Below, piece after piece: positions 17,958-29,800 of a DNA stretch of 64,000 nucleotides; positions within the stretch are counted from its first letter, which is position 1; the number at the start of each line of letters is the position of its first letter. The translations under genes and the position numbers were made by a program. The notes beneath the pieces are model-generated. The model did no database searches and was not told the DNA's origin. It saw only the letters and a list, made by a program, of their open reading frames with translations. Origin of the DNA: Rotaria sordida (taxonomy: Eukaryota > Rotifera > Eurotatoria > Philodinida > Philodinidae); contig CAJNOL010000017.1 of assembly GCA_905250125.1 (NCBI GenBank), forward strand, positions 124,001-188,000, read 5' to 3'.

Positions 17958-19725
17958 TGTTAATAATACTAAACTATTTAATTTTTATATTTTTCTAATA
18001 AAAATAAATATTATAATCAAGAAAAACTTGTCTTAATGTCAACAATCTTTATCCTAGAATTTTTTTCTCGTGTTCGAAAGCCATTCATAGAAAACGTCCA
18101 GACATTTACTATGAATATTTTTATTTCACACAGTTTTTGACGAAATTTTCCAAGTTACTTTGTTTCAAAGAGTATTTTTAACTAGAAAATAAACTGAATG
18201 AATCAGTTAAATATGAATATTCGTGTGGAAATAATTCAAGATTATGTTACATGAGAAGATATTGATTTTGTAGAGTAGTTATATGTTTTATACTGGATGT
18301 TAGAGTTCGTCGATTTGGTCCCAAACTGGACTTCATCGAATTTGAATTTGAAATTGTGCCGTTAACCCAGCCAGAAAAATTTGAATCCGATGCGCTCTTT
18401 TTGTTTTAGATATATTTGAAATTTATATATGTAATTTTAGCTTAAAGTCACGAACAAAAAAAAGATCATAACTTTACTCAAACATGATCTATGAAAGACA
18501 TCAAATAGTGATTTCAAAAGTCCTCAGAATAGGTTACAAAGCTAACATATAAATGTTTTCTTAATTCTTTATTCCCCATCGGTAACTAGAATTGCCATTT
18601 TTAGAAACATTGCAGAAAATGTAGAACGTGTGATATTAAAAAACTTCTTACACATTATGTGTAAAGAATTCCCTAAGGCACCTTTTGGCAAAAAAAAAAT
18701 TATTTTGCATCATGCTCTATCATCAAGATATATGACTTGCAATAGAGATGACTTTGAGATGATTAAAAAAATGGCCTACTTTTTTTTAATTGCTTTTTTA
18801 CCCATGAGAAATATATATCTTCATGATATGCTATGCGATAAATATCGATGAAATTCATCCACAAAAGAAACAGTACATTAGATTTTTGTCCTCAATTTTT
18901 ACATTCCTTTCTTACTAGGATTTGATGTAATATCTAGATTACTTCCTTTTTTATGAATCCCACTGTTTGTTTTCATCCAAAAATCATCATCAAAGATCAC
19001 TCTTATAAAAAGATATCAAGCCTCTTTTTAAGTGAAACTCAACCGTTTCAGAAGCAGGAGACGATTAAGCTTCCTCTATCTTCTATCTAGTTATGGCACT
19101 AATTCAAAAGATAGATTGATGTTTATTGTCGCTTCATTATATTATCATTACGAAATTTGAATTGAAATTTCACTTGAAATGCGTTCCTTCTAATTTTATT
19201 TTGCATCATTAGATTTAAAAACTTGTACAAATTAGTCAACGGATAAATTCTGCTTTTAAATTAATATCAACTTCTTATTTTCTTTTTGTACATAATAACT
19301 ATTTGAATGATACGCAATTTTGCATATTTATTATTACCCTGTTGAATATTTAGTTTAGATTAATTTTACAGTGGTTTGTCATCAAATTCAGGATGAAAAC
19401 TTGATTTTTTTCAGTTTCGATATTTTTTTATCTTTTCTATTTTTTATATGCAATAAAAGATATTTATTATATATTATGGCTATGATCGTATAGAGACGAC
19501 GACATGCTACAATTAATGCTATTTCAAAAAGTGATAGCTATTAAAAGAGATAGAAATAATGACGCATTTTATGTATAAATGACAATTATTATATCTTGAT
19601 CTTTTTAATATCACTGTTACGTATTTTTTATGTTTTTCTTGATTGAATATTTACTTATACACGATAGCTATTATTTGCCAATGGCAACTTAATAAATTGT
19701 TTTTAATTGCTGTATTATAATAAAA
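17958..19725. other. Intergenic region, no gene supported
   Basis: AT-rich, with only short open frames lacking ATG or splice context. Nothing recognised. Confidence 0.5.
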
Positions 19726-20007
19726 ATGGACATTGATCCTGACAATGGTGGTAGTAATTCTGGTTATGGTGGTTTTCGTCGAGATGCTGGTCGTAAATGA
19801 AAAACATCATCGTCAATTCATATAATGGTAAATAAAAAAAGACAACGAGCTGCACTTCGACAAGAGACATCGAGATATAGAGCTAAATTGACAAAATGGA
19901 TAAATAATATAACGAATGCGAAGAATTACGAAGGAATTGATGAAAAAGGAAATGATGAAGACGAGGATGATGATGATAATAATATAGAAGCAGACGATAA
20001 CATTTAA
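19726..20007 (+). pseudogene. Small ORF broken by one in-frame TGA
   Basis: From the ATG at 19726 the frame stays open to 20007 except for a single TGA at 19798-19800. The first 24 residues are Gly/Asn-rich (DPDNGGSNSGYGGF) ending in RRDAGRK. After the stop comes a basic segment (KKRQRAALRQ, RYRAKLTKWIN), then a strongly acidic Asp/Glu tail. A shorter ORF restarts at the ATG at 19825 in the same frame. The composition looks coding, so I read it as a decayed gene or gene fragment, perhaps of a mobile element. The family is not recognised. A sequencing error or true readthrough remain possible. Confidence 0.4.
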
Positions 20008-21950
20008 TAAGTTTCATCAATGTACCAATATTCAGAAAACCATTTCTGAACTTAGTGATTAGAATGCTTGACAGACATTAAGAATGTTATTTTTTAGTAT
20101 AAATCAGTTGTTATTTATATAACATATATAAATTTGGAAATTTGAGAAATTTATGTCATACTTTTTTTTCTCACATATTTTCTTTTTATAACTACACTTC
20201 AATGATCTGTTACTAATATAATCGCTGTAAACCGGCGGTATTTTCTGAAAAGCAATGATATAGATTGTTTTCATTATCTCATGGTCATCAGTCTCGTTTC
20301 CATCATCTCAAAAAAAACACAAAGTTCTCACTTCAAAATTGTCATTTTATTGAGCGAATTGACAACAAATGGAACTTTGTATCGAAGTTTCCAAAAAAAA
20401 AAAACCAATTGATTGTATAGAATTATGGAACTTTGCAACAACGTTCTAGCGAAAATCGTACGACTCGCCGAATCTTAAATTCCCATGACACAAAACAACG
20501 CATATCATGCATCATAGATAATTTATGAATTATTTATGTATAATATGCTTATTTCTCTTTTTTACAATCTGTCTTAATCCAAAGTGTACGGTTTCTCTAA
20601 TCGTATCTCATATAATATTTATGTATTCTTATCTGTCGTTTTTTTTTGTAATACTGCACATGTGCAGGGCCAGCTAACGACCACCCTCGCATTCGAAAGT
20701 TTGAAATTACAAAACTGAAAGAAAATTGTCTCTACAATCGAACATTCTGCAAGCTATGAGATACCTTAGTTGTGAGTAATATAATCCCAATTTTTCTTTC
20801 ATCATATATATATATATATATATAATAAATTTATTGACTGGTTTCATAATAAAGTATGATTTTGAATCGTATCAAATTACATTTTTGTCTGAAAGATGAT
20901 CAGCAATTTTAATGTGCATTCGTTATGAGAATAAAACTTGACTACTCGAATGATAGAACTATCTTTGTACTATCCGTAAATTAGGAAAAAAATATATTTT
21001 TATCATGATAATTTGAAAAATTTCAGATCCTCAAATCTTCGACTTTGGAACGTGAAAAAAAGGTGAAATTCCGTAACGAACAGTATTTTTAGTTTTTTTA
21101 TTCTATGCAATCAGAGTTGTTAGTAAACAGCATGATATAATGATTGCTTGTAGAGAGCTGAACAAATTGTACGTAAATCGGTTATTTATATTTCGCTTCG
21201 ATTCGTAGTAAAATGCTCAACTCTCATATCACCCTTAAAAAAGATTCCATTTTCTGAAATTCCGTAACGGTCACTATTTTTGGAATAATTTAGTTCTGGT
21301 CAAGGAAAAAGTCGATGAAATTTTTATGGATAGTAGAACTTTATAGTCTCTGTCTATGATAAAAGTTTCAAAGAGTTAGCTTTTACTACTGTGGAGATAT
21401 AGATGTCACAATATAAAAAAATGAAATTCCGTAACGTTTGGCCATGTCCACATACGATATTCGTTTAGCTTTACTTGCTCTTGTTCTTCAGGGCATAAAA
21501 TTTTTTTTTCCTCACAATTCTGTGATAAAAAAAATATTACCATCATCTATGTATGCATGTATATAGTGATGATTCGAATGAATACTGTAGGTAAGTGTAC
21601 AAACCTCGTCATTGAACCGAAATGAATAAAGTCTTGTGTTTGTTAATGTTTCTTGTATATTCGATAAATGTATTCAAATGTAGAACATAAGTAATTTTAT
21701 GTAATTTTAGCAATTTAGCAATAGATTATTACGCATAAAAATATTGTTTATTGATTTATTTCGACAGTAATTCCAAGATATTCTTTTCGTCTTATTCTAT
21801 ATGATATTTTTGCTATCCAATCATTATTGTTTCAATATCGATTAAATATAAATTATATTTATTTTTATCATCTGATTCCGTTCAGCTGTAGCTTTTTATT
21901 TGATTTATCATTATTTAAATTCTCTTCTAAAGTACAGAATTCTATAAATA
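20008..21950. other. Intergenic region with short repeats
   Basis: AT-rich with a (TA)n tract near 20804-20824. Between about 21060 and 21440 three copies of a 15-mer occur (see the separate repeat entry). No gene supported. Confidence 0.5.
21064..21436. repeat. Three copies of the 15-mer tgaaattccgtaacg
   Basis: Exact copies at 21064-21078, 21255-21269 and 21422-21436, 191 and 167 bp apart and in the same orientation. The first two also share a following (c)a(c/g)tattttt block. This suggests a diverged tandem repeat with units of roughly 170-190 bp. Confidence 0.7.
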
Positions 21951-23063
21951 ATGATTAAAATGCGTCATGTGTTGATATTGTTCATGCTATGCGTGTCTTT
22001 GTTTGTTTCCGTTTCATATCTCAAGCCATTTGGAACTTCAATTATCATATGCATTAACACTAGTTCTCCTATTTTAAATAATAATACAACACAAAAATTT
22101 TCTATTAATAATCTCTCATTATATACACAATATTGTACTTCGACCGGAGCTGAACTTCAAGGTCAAAAAATATAGTCTACTACGGCACAATCCAAGTCTT
22201 TGGTCAGCGTGTTATTCTGATAATTATTTACTTCAGTTATATTTAGCTGATTTAGATATGTTTAATAATAAGAAAATGTTATTTTTCGATGTTGGTGCAA
22301 ATAAAGCATATACAATTGCTACTTGGTTATCGCTTTGGATGCTAAATCTTAGTATTAATCCTCAAGTTTTAGCAGATTATTTACGAACTAAATTAAAGTT
22401 AAATGATTGTGGTGCATATGGTGACTGTAAAGAAGAAGGATTTATAAAGTTTAATTCAAGTCTACGTATGAAAAAGACTATTGAAATATATGCATTTGAA
22501 CCACAACCAACTACATATGAAATATTGTCTCAAATGAAACAATGGATAAATGTATCATTTCTGTATACATATCAACTAGCTCTAAGTAATGAAACTAAAA
22601 TTAGTACTTTACAAAAATGTCCTCCAGGAGGCGAAATATGTGGACTAGAAACAAAAACGAATCTAAGCACTGAAAATCATGTGGCAACAAAAGTTATTAC
22701 TTTAGATAAATTTTTAGAAGAGCAAAATATTACTGAAAAAAAATTGATTTATTAAAAATGGATACTGAAGGTTTTGATCCATTAGTTATTCAAGGTGCAG
22801 AAAATACTCTTAATCAACATCAAATAAGATTATTTATCTTTGAATATCATGGTATTGGAATATGGGAAACAACAACTCTTTATTAAGTGGTAATCAATCT
22901 TGATCATAAGGATTATATATGTTATAAAATAGGACAAACAGGTATATTACGTTTAACTGGGTGTTGGTCACCGAATTTCGAAATAAAAAATTGGAGTAAT
23001 GTTCTATGTATATCAAGACATGAACCAAGGTTAATTTCATTTATCGAAAAATTACTTATCTGA
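21951..23063 (+). pseudogene. FkbM-type methyltransferase pseudogene
   Basis: The protein begins with a signal-anchor-like hydrophobic stretch (VLILFMLCVSLFVSVSYL). It contains an FkbM/SAM-dependent methyltransferase fold: FFDVGANKAY (SAM-binding), IYAFEPQP, VITLDKFLEEQN, then LLKMDTEGFD and LFIFEYHG in another frame, ending in the conserved-looking LTGCWSPNFEIKNWSNVLCI. Three lesions are visible: a frame change near 22163-22173 at an A-run, a second near 22735-22744 in a run of eight A, and an in-frame TAA at 22884-22886. The remaining frame runs to a TGA at 23061-23063. No introns seen. A gene with these three lesions is most simply a recent pseudogene. Two lesions fall in homopolymers, so assembly error could explain those but not the TAA. 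Confidence 0.8.
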
Positions 23064-23393
23064 TTTTAGACACATCTTGCTTTTTTTTTTTTACTAAACT
23101 CGATAATTTTTATTTTGAAATCATATCAATAAAACGAGTTCTAGAAGTTTTTCTAAAAAAACAAATCGATATATTTTATTCGTACTATTTAATTTACTCA
23201 AGCATTTTGTTCGATCATTGATGAATATCTTTTCTGTATAATCAAAGAACTGCGTCATATTTCATACAATTGTTGCTGTCAATCAATCTTTTTCTTTATG
23301 TACTTGTAAGTGATGCATGAATTTCATTCGAAAGAAGAATGAAACAATAATGTTAACTTCATATCATCGACAACAGCAACAACAAAGAAACAC
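23064..23393. other. Short intergenic gap upstream of the Ig receptor gene
   Basis: No gene seen; AT-rich. Probable 5' region of the Ig receptor gene. An ATG at 23351 opens a 16-codon frame that ends inside exon 1 of the next gene and does not give its reading frame. Confidence 0.4.
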
Positions 23394-26037
23394 ATGTGGT
23401 GGTCATCAATATTCTTACTAAGTCTCTGTTTAATTCAAAAGATTCATCGAGGTCAACGATTCTTATTTTGTTTTACACTATAATAAATTAATTTTCATTT
23501 TTTTTTTTAGGATATGGAGAATATTTACAAACAATTATTGTTCAACCAAAATCTGTACAAGTTCCAGTTGGTGAAACAATTATTCTTGATTGTACTGTAT
23601 TTAATCAATATGGTGAAGTTGCTTGGTAAGTAAAAACATTTGTAAATCTTAATGTATACAAATATATATTTAAACAATAGGTGTAAAGATGGTCATTGTA
23701 CAATGGGTCGAGAACGACCATTATATTTCATTCCTCGATATGAAGTTATCGGTGATAGACAAGCTGGTATGAAAAAAAAAAAAACTAAAATTTTTTTTTT
23801 TCTAATAATAACATATTGTATAATATTTCTTAGGTATAAATAGTTTACAAATTCGAAATGTTAATCTTGATGATGATGGTATATATCAATGTCAAATTGG
23901 TCGAACTGTTGAAGCTCGTGAAGTTCTTTCAAATTTTGCTAATTTAACTATTCTTATACCACCAGATCAAATTTCTCTGACATATGTACCACCTGGTATT
24001 GCTATTAGTGGAAAAGAATTTAAATTAAAATGTGAAGCATTTAATACACAACCAGCACCAATATTTACTTGGCAAATACCACCAAATACACAAATTGTAA
24101 ATATATCACAAGAAAATGTACCTATGACAATAAATAGTAAATTATTTAAATCAATATCAATTATAACACTTATTGCTGATATTAATCAACATGGACAAGA
24201 AGTAACATGTGAAACAACACATATAGCATCAAATAAATCATTAATATCAACAGCAATAATTGCTATTGATTGTAAATTTTATTTTGATTATAAAATTTAA
24301 GTTTTTTTCTTTTTTTTTGTTAAAGATCAACCTGTTGTTAAAATAATTTTAAAGCCAACAAAAATGTATGAAAATAAAGATTATTGGTTTGAATGTATGG
24401 CTGAAGCTCGACCATCAATTACTGAACTTGTGTATGTATGATGATAAATCAGATTGATGGAAAAAAAGAAACACAAATAATTTTGAATTTAATTGTTTCT
24501 TTTTTTACAGCTGGAAAACAAATGATACAATTCTTCAACGAATGCCACCTATGCCTGATGGTAGATATCCTTTACATTTAACTGTTACACGTGAAATGCA
24601 TAATCAATATCTTTCATGTTCAGCATTAAATAGTGCTGGAGTATCAGAAGATATAGTTATTCTTAATATTAATTGTATGTTATTCTTTTATTTGTTTGTT
24701 TTTTATATAAAAAACTTCTGTTTCACTATTTGTTTTTTTTGTAAATAGATGCACCTCAATTTAAATCTTTTCCTTTACCATATATACTTGTTCGTTTGGG
24801 TGATCCATTAATACTTTCATGTGATGTTGATTCAAATCCACCAGCAAATATTCTTTGGACAAAAAATGGAGAATTTGTTGGTGGTGGAAGTCAATATCAA
24901 ATTCCTGAAATACATGAAGATGATTTTGCTGTTTATGCATGTATAGTAACACTTGGAGGACAATTTACTAAAATTGTTGCATCAACTAAAGTTCTTCCAC
25001 CTGGTATATACATAGTTTCTTTTATTTTTTCACTTCTTCGTCTTTTGTTTTATTCGATAGGACCACCACGTTTTTATCCTCCACAACCAGTTCTTGCTTC
25101 TAAAGGTTCAGAAGTAATGCTTAAATGTCAATTAGAAAAAGATATTGAACCAAATGTATGTTATATCAATTTATATTATTATATATAATATTTCAATTTT
25201 TAGAATACATTTTGGATATTTAAAAATGTAACACTTATGAATAATATGAAATATACAATAATGCCAGCACGTGATGTTAAAACAATACCACGTTATGAAA
25301 TAGGTTTAATTATATATAATGTACAAACAAATGATTTTGGAGAATATGAATGTCATGTTACAAATCAATATGGTAGTGAATATGCTCGTGTTCGTCTTGA
25401 AAAACGAAGTATGTAGTTTTTTTTTCTTTAATTCTTATTAAAATTTGATGTTTTTATTAGGTAGTCATCTTCTACTGCAAATAGTTATTTATTTTGGTTT
25501 ACTTGTTTTACTTAGTTTAATTTTATTTTCTGCATATTTATGTTGTCATTATGCTTGTCGAGTAGATCAAAGTATATTTTTTTTTCTAGTTTTCAATTGA
25601 TATATATTTGTTGGTTTCTAATAGAACGTACAACTATACGTCGAATGCGACAAGTTCAAACTTGGTTAAAAAGTAAACCAAGTATGTGGATTCATAATTT
25701 AGCAGCAGCAGAAAAGGTTGTTTGATTTTTTAAAAAACTATTTGTTGACTTGAATCTTTGTTTTTGTTTTATTTTCCTTGTTTCATAGATTCCATTGACT
25801 GTTTATGATGTAAATTCAGGTGTAACTCGAACAACACTTGATCCACCAGTTGATATTGTTGAATGTTATGTATCGATGATGGATAAACAAAAGCGTCATG
25901 ATTTCAATCGACCTTTAATACCACCTCCACCACCTCCATTATCAACTCTAATAAATCGAATACCTTTTTGTAATGATGATCACTCAGATCAAATCTATGA
26001 AACAGCTGATCCAATTTCATGGCATATTGATGTTTAA
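23394..26037 (+). CDS. Five-Ig transmembrane adhesion receptor, Kirre/nephrin-like
   Basis: Cell-surface adhesion protein of the Kirre/Roughest/SYG-1 type, which bind nephrin-like partners in cell recognition and fusion. Exons: 23394-23451, 23511-23625, 23681-23766, 23834-24271, 24326-24431, 24511-24674, 24749-25003, 25061-25155, 25204-25408, 25461-25571, 25625-25716, 25789-26037; 1974 nt, 657 aa. Seen: signal peptide (WWSSIFLLSLCLI), five Ig domains each with the Cys pair and the DxGxYxC-like F strand (for example LDC...YQC, LKC...YEC), a membrane helix at about 512-535, and about 120 cytoplasmic residues with RTTIRRMRQ, a polyproline run (IPPPPPPPL) and a Tyr-containing tail. The first Ig (VAWCKDG...RYEVIGD) resembles Kirre Ig1. 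Assignment to Kirre rather than another five-Ig family is by pattern only. Confidence 0.88.
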
Positions 26038-26338
26038 AATTTTGCTTTTTTTGTTTATAGACCAAAATTAATGTTTTTTTTTTTGTTTTTAAACAACATA
26101 TAATTATATGAACACATACACACTCAATTCATGCTTTCATTTTCTTGTGAAATAACAAATACGAATCGAAAAATGCGCGCATGTTAAAGATTTGATCTGT
26201 ACGCACACAAATACACACATTTTACAAACAATAACCATATACAAGAAAATGTATATACTATTGAAAAAAAGGAGAAGATATTAGTTGATACTTTATTGTA
26301 AACCAAAATCCGACCGACATCTCTTTCACATTTATATA

Positions 26339-26373
<35 letters not shown>

Positions 26374-26883
26374 ATAAATATAAATACATTGTATTCTTTT
26401 TTTTTTCTATCAATATATTCTGTGTCTGTCACTCTCTTTCACTTGCTTCACACACTTAACAACATTCAAAGAAGAGAAAGAGTAATTTGAACAAAGAATA
26501 AGAACAAACAAAAAAAAAAGAAGAAAAACGAGAAACAACAGTAAAAATAAAATAGCTGCTGTAACAGCTGCTCGCAAACGTACATGAAACAAACAGAAAA
26601 CAAAACAAAAAAAGAGAACAAGAAGAACGTTGTTTATATGTAGATTATATTTCTATGTCAGTAATAATGAAACAGATAAATTAGAATTTTTCTTTTTATA
26701 ATCAATAGCCTTATGGCTAATCAACAACATTTAACAGTGCAAACAACAACAGATAAATCAAAAAGAAACCGAGCCCATACGCATACATTCAAATAGATAG
26801 AGATGAAAAGAAGAATAGATATTAAAAAAAAAAAAGAAGAAAAGAAAACATTTTTTTTTGTTGTTTTGAAATTATTTTCACTG
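26038..26883. other. Convergent intergenic gap with microsatellites
   Basis: 3' flanks of the Ig receptor (+) and FNDC3 (-) genes. It holds a (TA)n tract at about 26334-26372 and purine-rich low-complexity sequence. Nothing coding supported. Confidence 0.5.
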
Positions 26884-29800
26884 TTATTTTTTTATGCCGG
26901 GAGAAAACGAAGAAGAAGAAGAAGAAGAAGAAGAAGAAGAAGAAAAGGCATTATCAACTGATATCGATGAACCATTATTATATTTTGAATACATAAAATT
27001 AGCAAATATGGCAATAAATATTGCTAATAATGTAAAACCAACAAATATAACAATAGCCCATTGTTGATCAGTTAATGTTCGACTTTCAAATAATTGTATA
27101 GATTTTAATTTTCGATTTAATAATAAACGATAACGATTTATTAATGAAATTTTTTGTTCAAAATGATGATGATGATCATCATTTATTAAATGATTATTAT
27201 TTGATGTTTTTGATACAGATAAAACTGCAGCTAAATCTTCTGGTCGTGGTAAAACAAAATGTGTTGCAGGACTAAATGGACTATTTAATGTTAAACCTTC
27301 ACTTGTCGAACGTATAGCACAAACGCGTACACGATAATCAACACCAGCTTCTAAATTCATTGCACGATATGATGTTAATTCACCATGATAAATTTCTGTA
27401 TAATCATTTTCTTTTCGATAAATTTGTAATTGAAGAATATAACTTATTGGATCGTTACCAAGTGGTTTATGAGCTTGCCAATTAAATACACATGATGTTG
27501 AAGTTATTTCATTGATATTTGGAGCTAAAAAAAAACAAAGATATTAGCACAATCCATGCGGGATTAAATGTAAAACATAGATGTAACTGCAGTTGCTAAT
27601 CAGACGGAGATTGTTTTATTCTATCTATTTTTATGATCAATTTCTTCATCATTCTTTTACTTAACCCTTCAGAAATATAATAAGATATATCATAATGAGA
27701 CGTTATTGACATATGATCTGTGATCGCACATCGACGTACGTTACGTAGGAAGCTGCAGGTCCACGTTTTTATGGATCGAAACCCGCACAAAGTTTAAAAT
27801 TTGGACGCGGGCTCGGTCGAGTCTAAGCTCGAACCTAACCGGATCTAAACCAATGTTTTTTTTCATCAATACCTGACACTCTTCGTGTACATGAATAAGT
27901 GAAGGATCAAGATTTCAGTTATTTATTCGCTACTCTCAGAAAAAAACTCAACGTACAGTTAATATCTTGTTGCTGGATTTCTCATCTGGGAAGCAGCGAG
28001 TCCACAAAAACGTGTAACCGGGCTCAAGAAAAAATAAAAGGTTGAACTCGGATCCGAAAAAAAATAAAACTTTGGACCCAGACCCGGACGGGCTCGGGTC
28101 TGGAAGGACTCGTAGCTTTCTAATGTCACGACCTGGACTCAGGAGAGAAGGAGGGAGTATTACTAAAATGTTTGTGTACGGTCGAAATTTTTACTGCTAT
28201 ACTTCAACGCTCATTTTAAATTGTATTTCACGAAAGATAAAAAAGAAAAATTTTTAAAATTATAAACCTTTTAATGCATTTGGTGGTGCTTTAGTTGTTG
28301 TAAATGTATAAATTTCTGACCATGGTCCAGCTCCTGAATCATTTTTTGCACATATACGAAAATTATATTGAGTGTTTTCTTGTAATTTATTTATTTTATG
28401 TGAATATGTAGTACCGGTATAAATACAATTAAAACTATGAAAAAGAAAACAAATATTTATTTTATATTTAATAATTTTTGTTGTTACATACTTTCCATCT
28501 TTTCCTTCCATTTCAATAATATATGATATTGAACGAGGAGTTATTGTTGATGATTCTGATGATGATGATGATAGAGCATGATTAACTGTTCCATTACTCC
28601 ATTTTAATTTTATTGAATTACATGTTACAGCAATACATTCAAGTCGTGGAGGATCTGGTGGTAAACTTTTTGTTTGACATTTAACTATTGATGAATATGG
28701 GCCAGGTCCTATGGTATTTACGGCTCGTATACGAATTCTAAAAAGAAAAACGATTTTGCGATTAGATAAAAATTGATAAAACATAAAATAAACCTGTAAG
28801 TTGTATCAGGTAATACTTCATCAATAGTATATTCATTAAATTCTGGATTAACAAAAATAAGTTCTTTTTCACCAATATCAATATAATAACCCGTAATAGA
28901 TGATCCATTATTTGATGGTTCTTTCCATGTTATTGTCATTGATGTCGATTTTGCATGTACTTTTACAGAAGTAACAATTGATGGAGGAGCTGCCGATGTC
29001 ACACATGATGCTAACATACTATATGGACCAGGACCAGCTGAATTAACTGCCTAGATAAACACAAAAAATATCAAATGTTTGAATAAAAGAAAAAAAAAAT
29101 TTTTTTTTTGTCCTTTACTTGTACTCGAAAAAAATAATGTGTAACCGGTGTAAGACCTTTAGCTTCATATGTGCAATTTGTTCCACAATAAAGTTGCATA
29201 AATGAATCACTTTCTTTTCGTGACCATTCAAGACGATATTCAGTTATAGCTGCACCATTATTAACACCTTCTTCCCAACGTATTAATGCACTATTAGGAG
29301 AATGACATTCAACAAGAAAATTTCGTGGTGCTTCAGGTACACCGGGACCCGATAGAACATCAAGATATTCTGACCATGGACCAGCCTTTATAAAAAAAAA
29401 AAAGATAGAAAAATTTTGTAAAATTATTTTGTATTTAAAGAAAACATACGCCTGCTCGATTAAATGCTCGAACTTGAAATAAATATGGTCGACCAGGTAA
29501 TAAACCAGCAACAGTACAATCAAGATCACGTCCACGATAAACAATACGTGATGAGCTATCAGGATTTGTTACTTGAACTTCAAAATCAATTATTGAAGAA
29601 CCACCATCATAATCTGGATATGCTAAAATAATAAAATAAGATTTAATTATTATATATTTCACAAAATGTTATACTCGAAATAATTAGTCTAACAAAGGAA
29701 CACTTCAAAATTAGAGAAATGTAGACAGAAAACTTTTTTGTGTACCTTGCATCCGGACTCAGAAAAGTTTTGTAACCCTCACCCAATCCTAACTTGCAAG

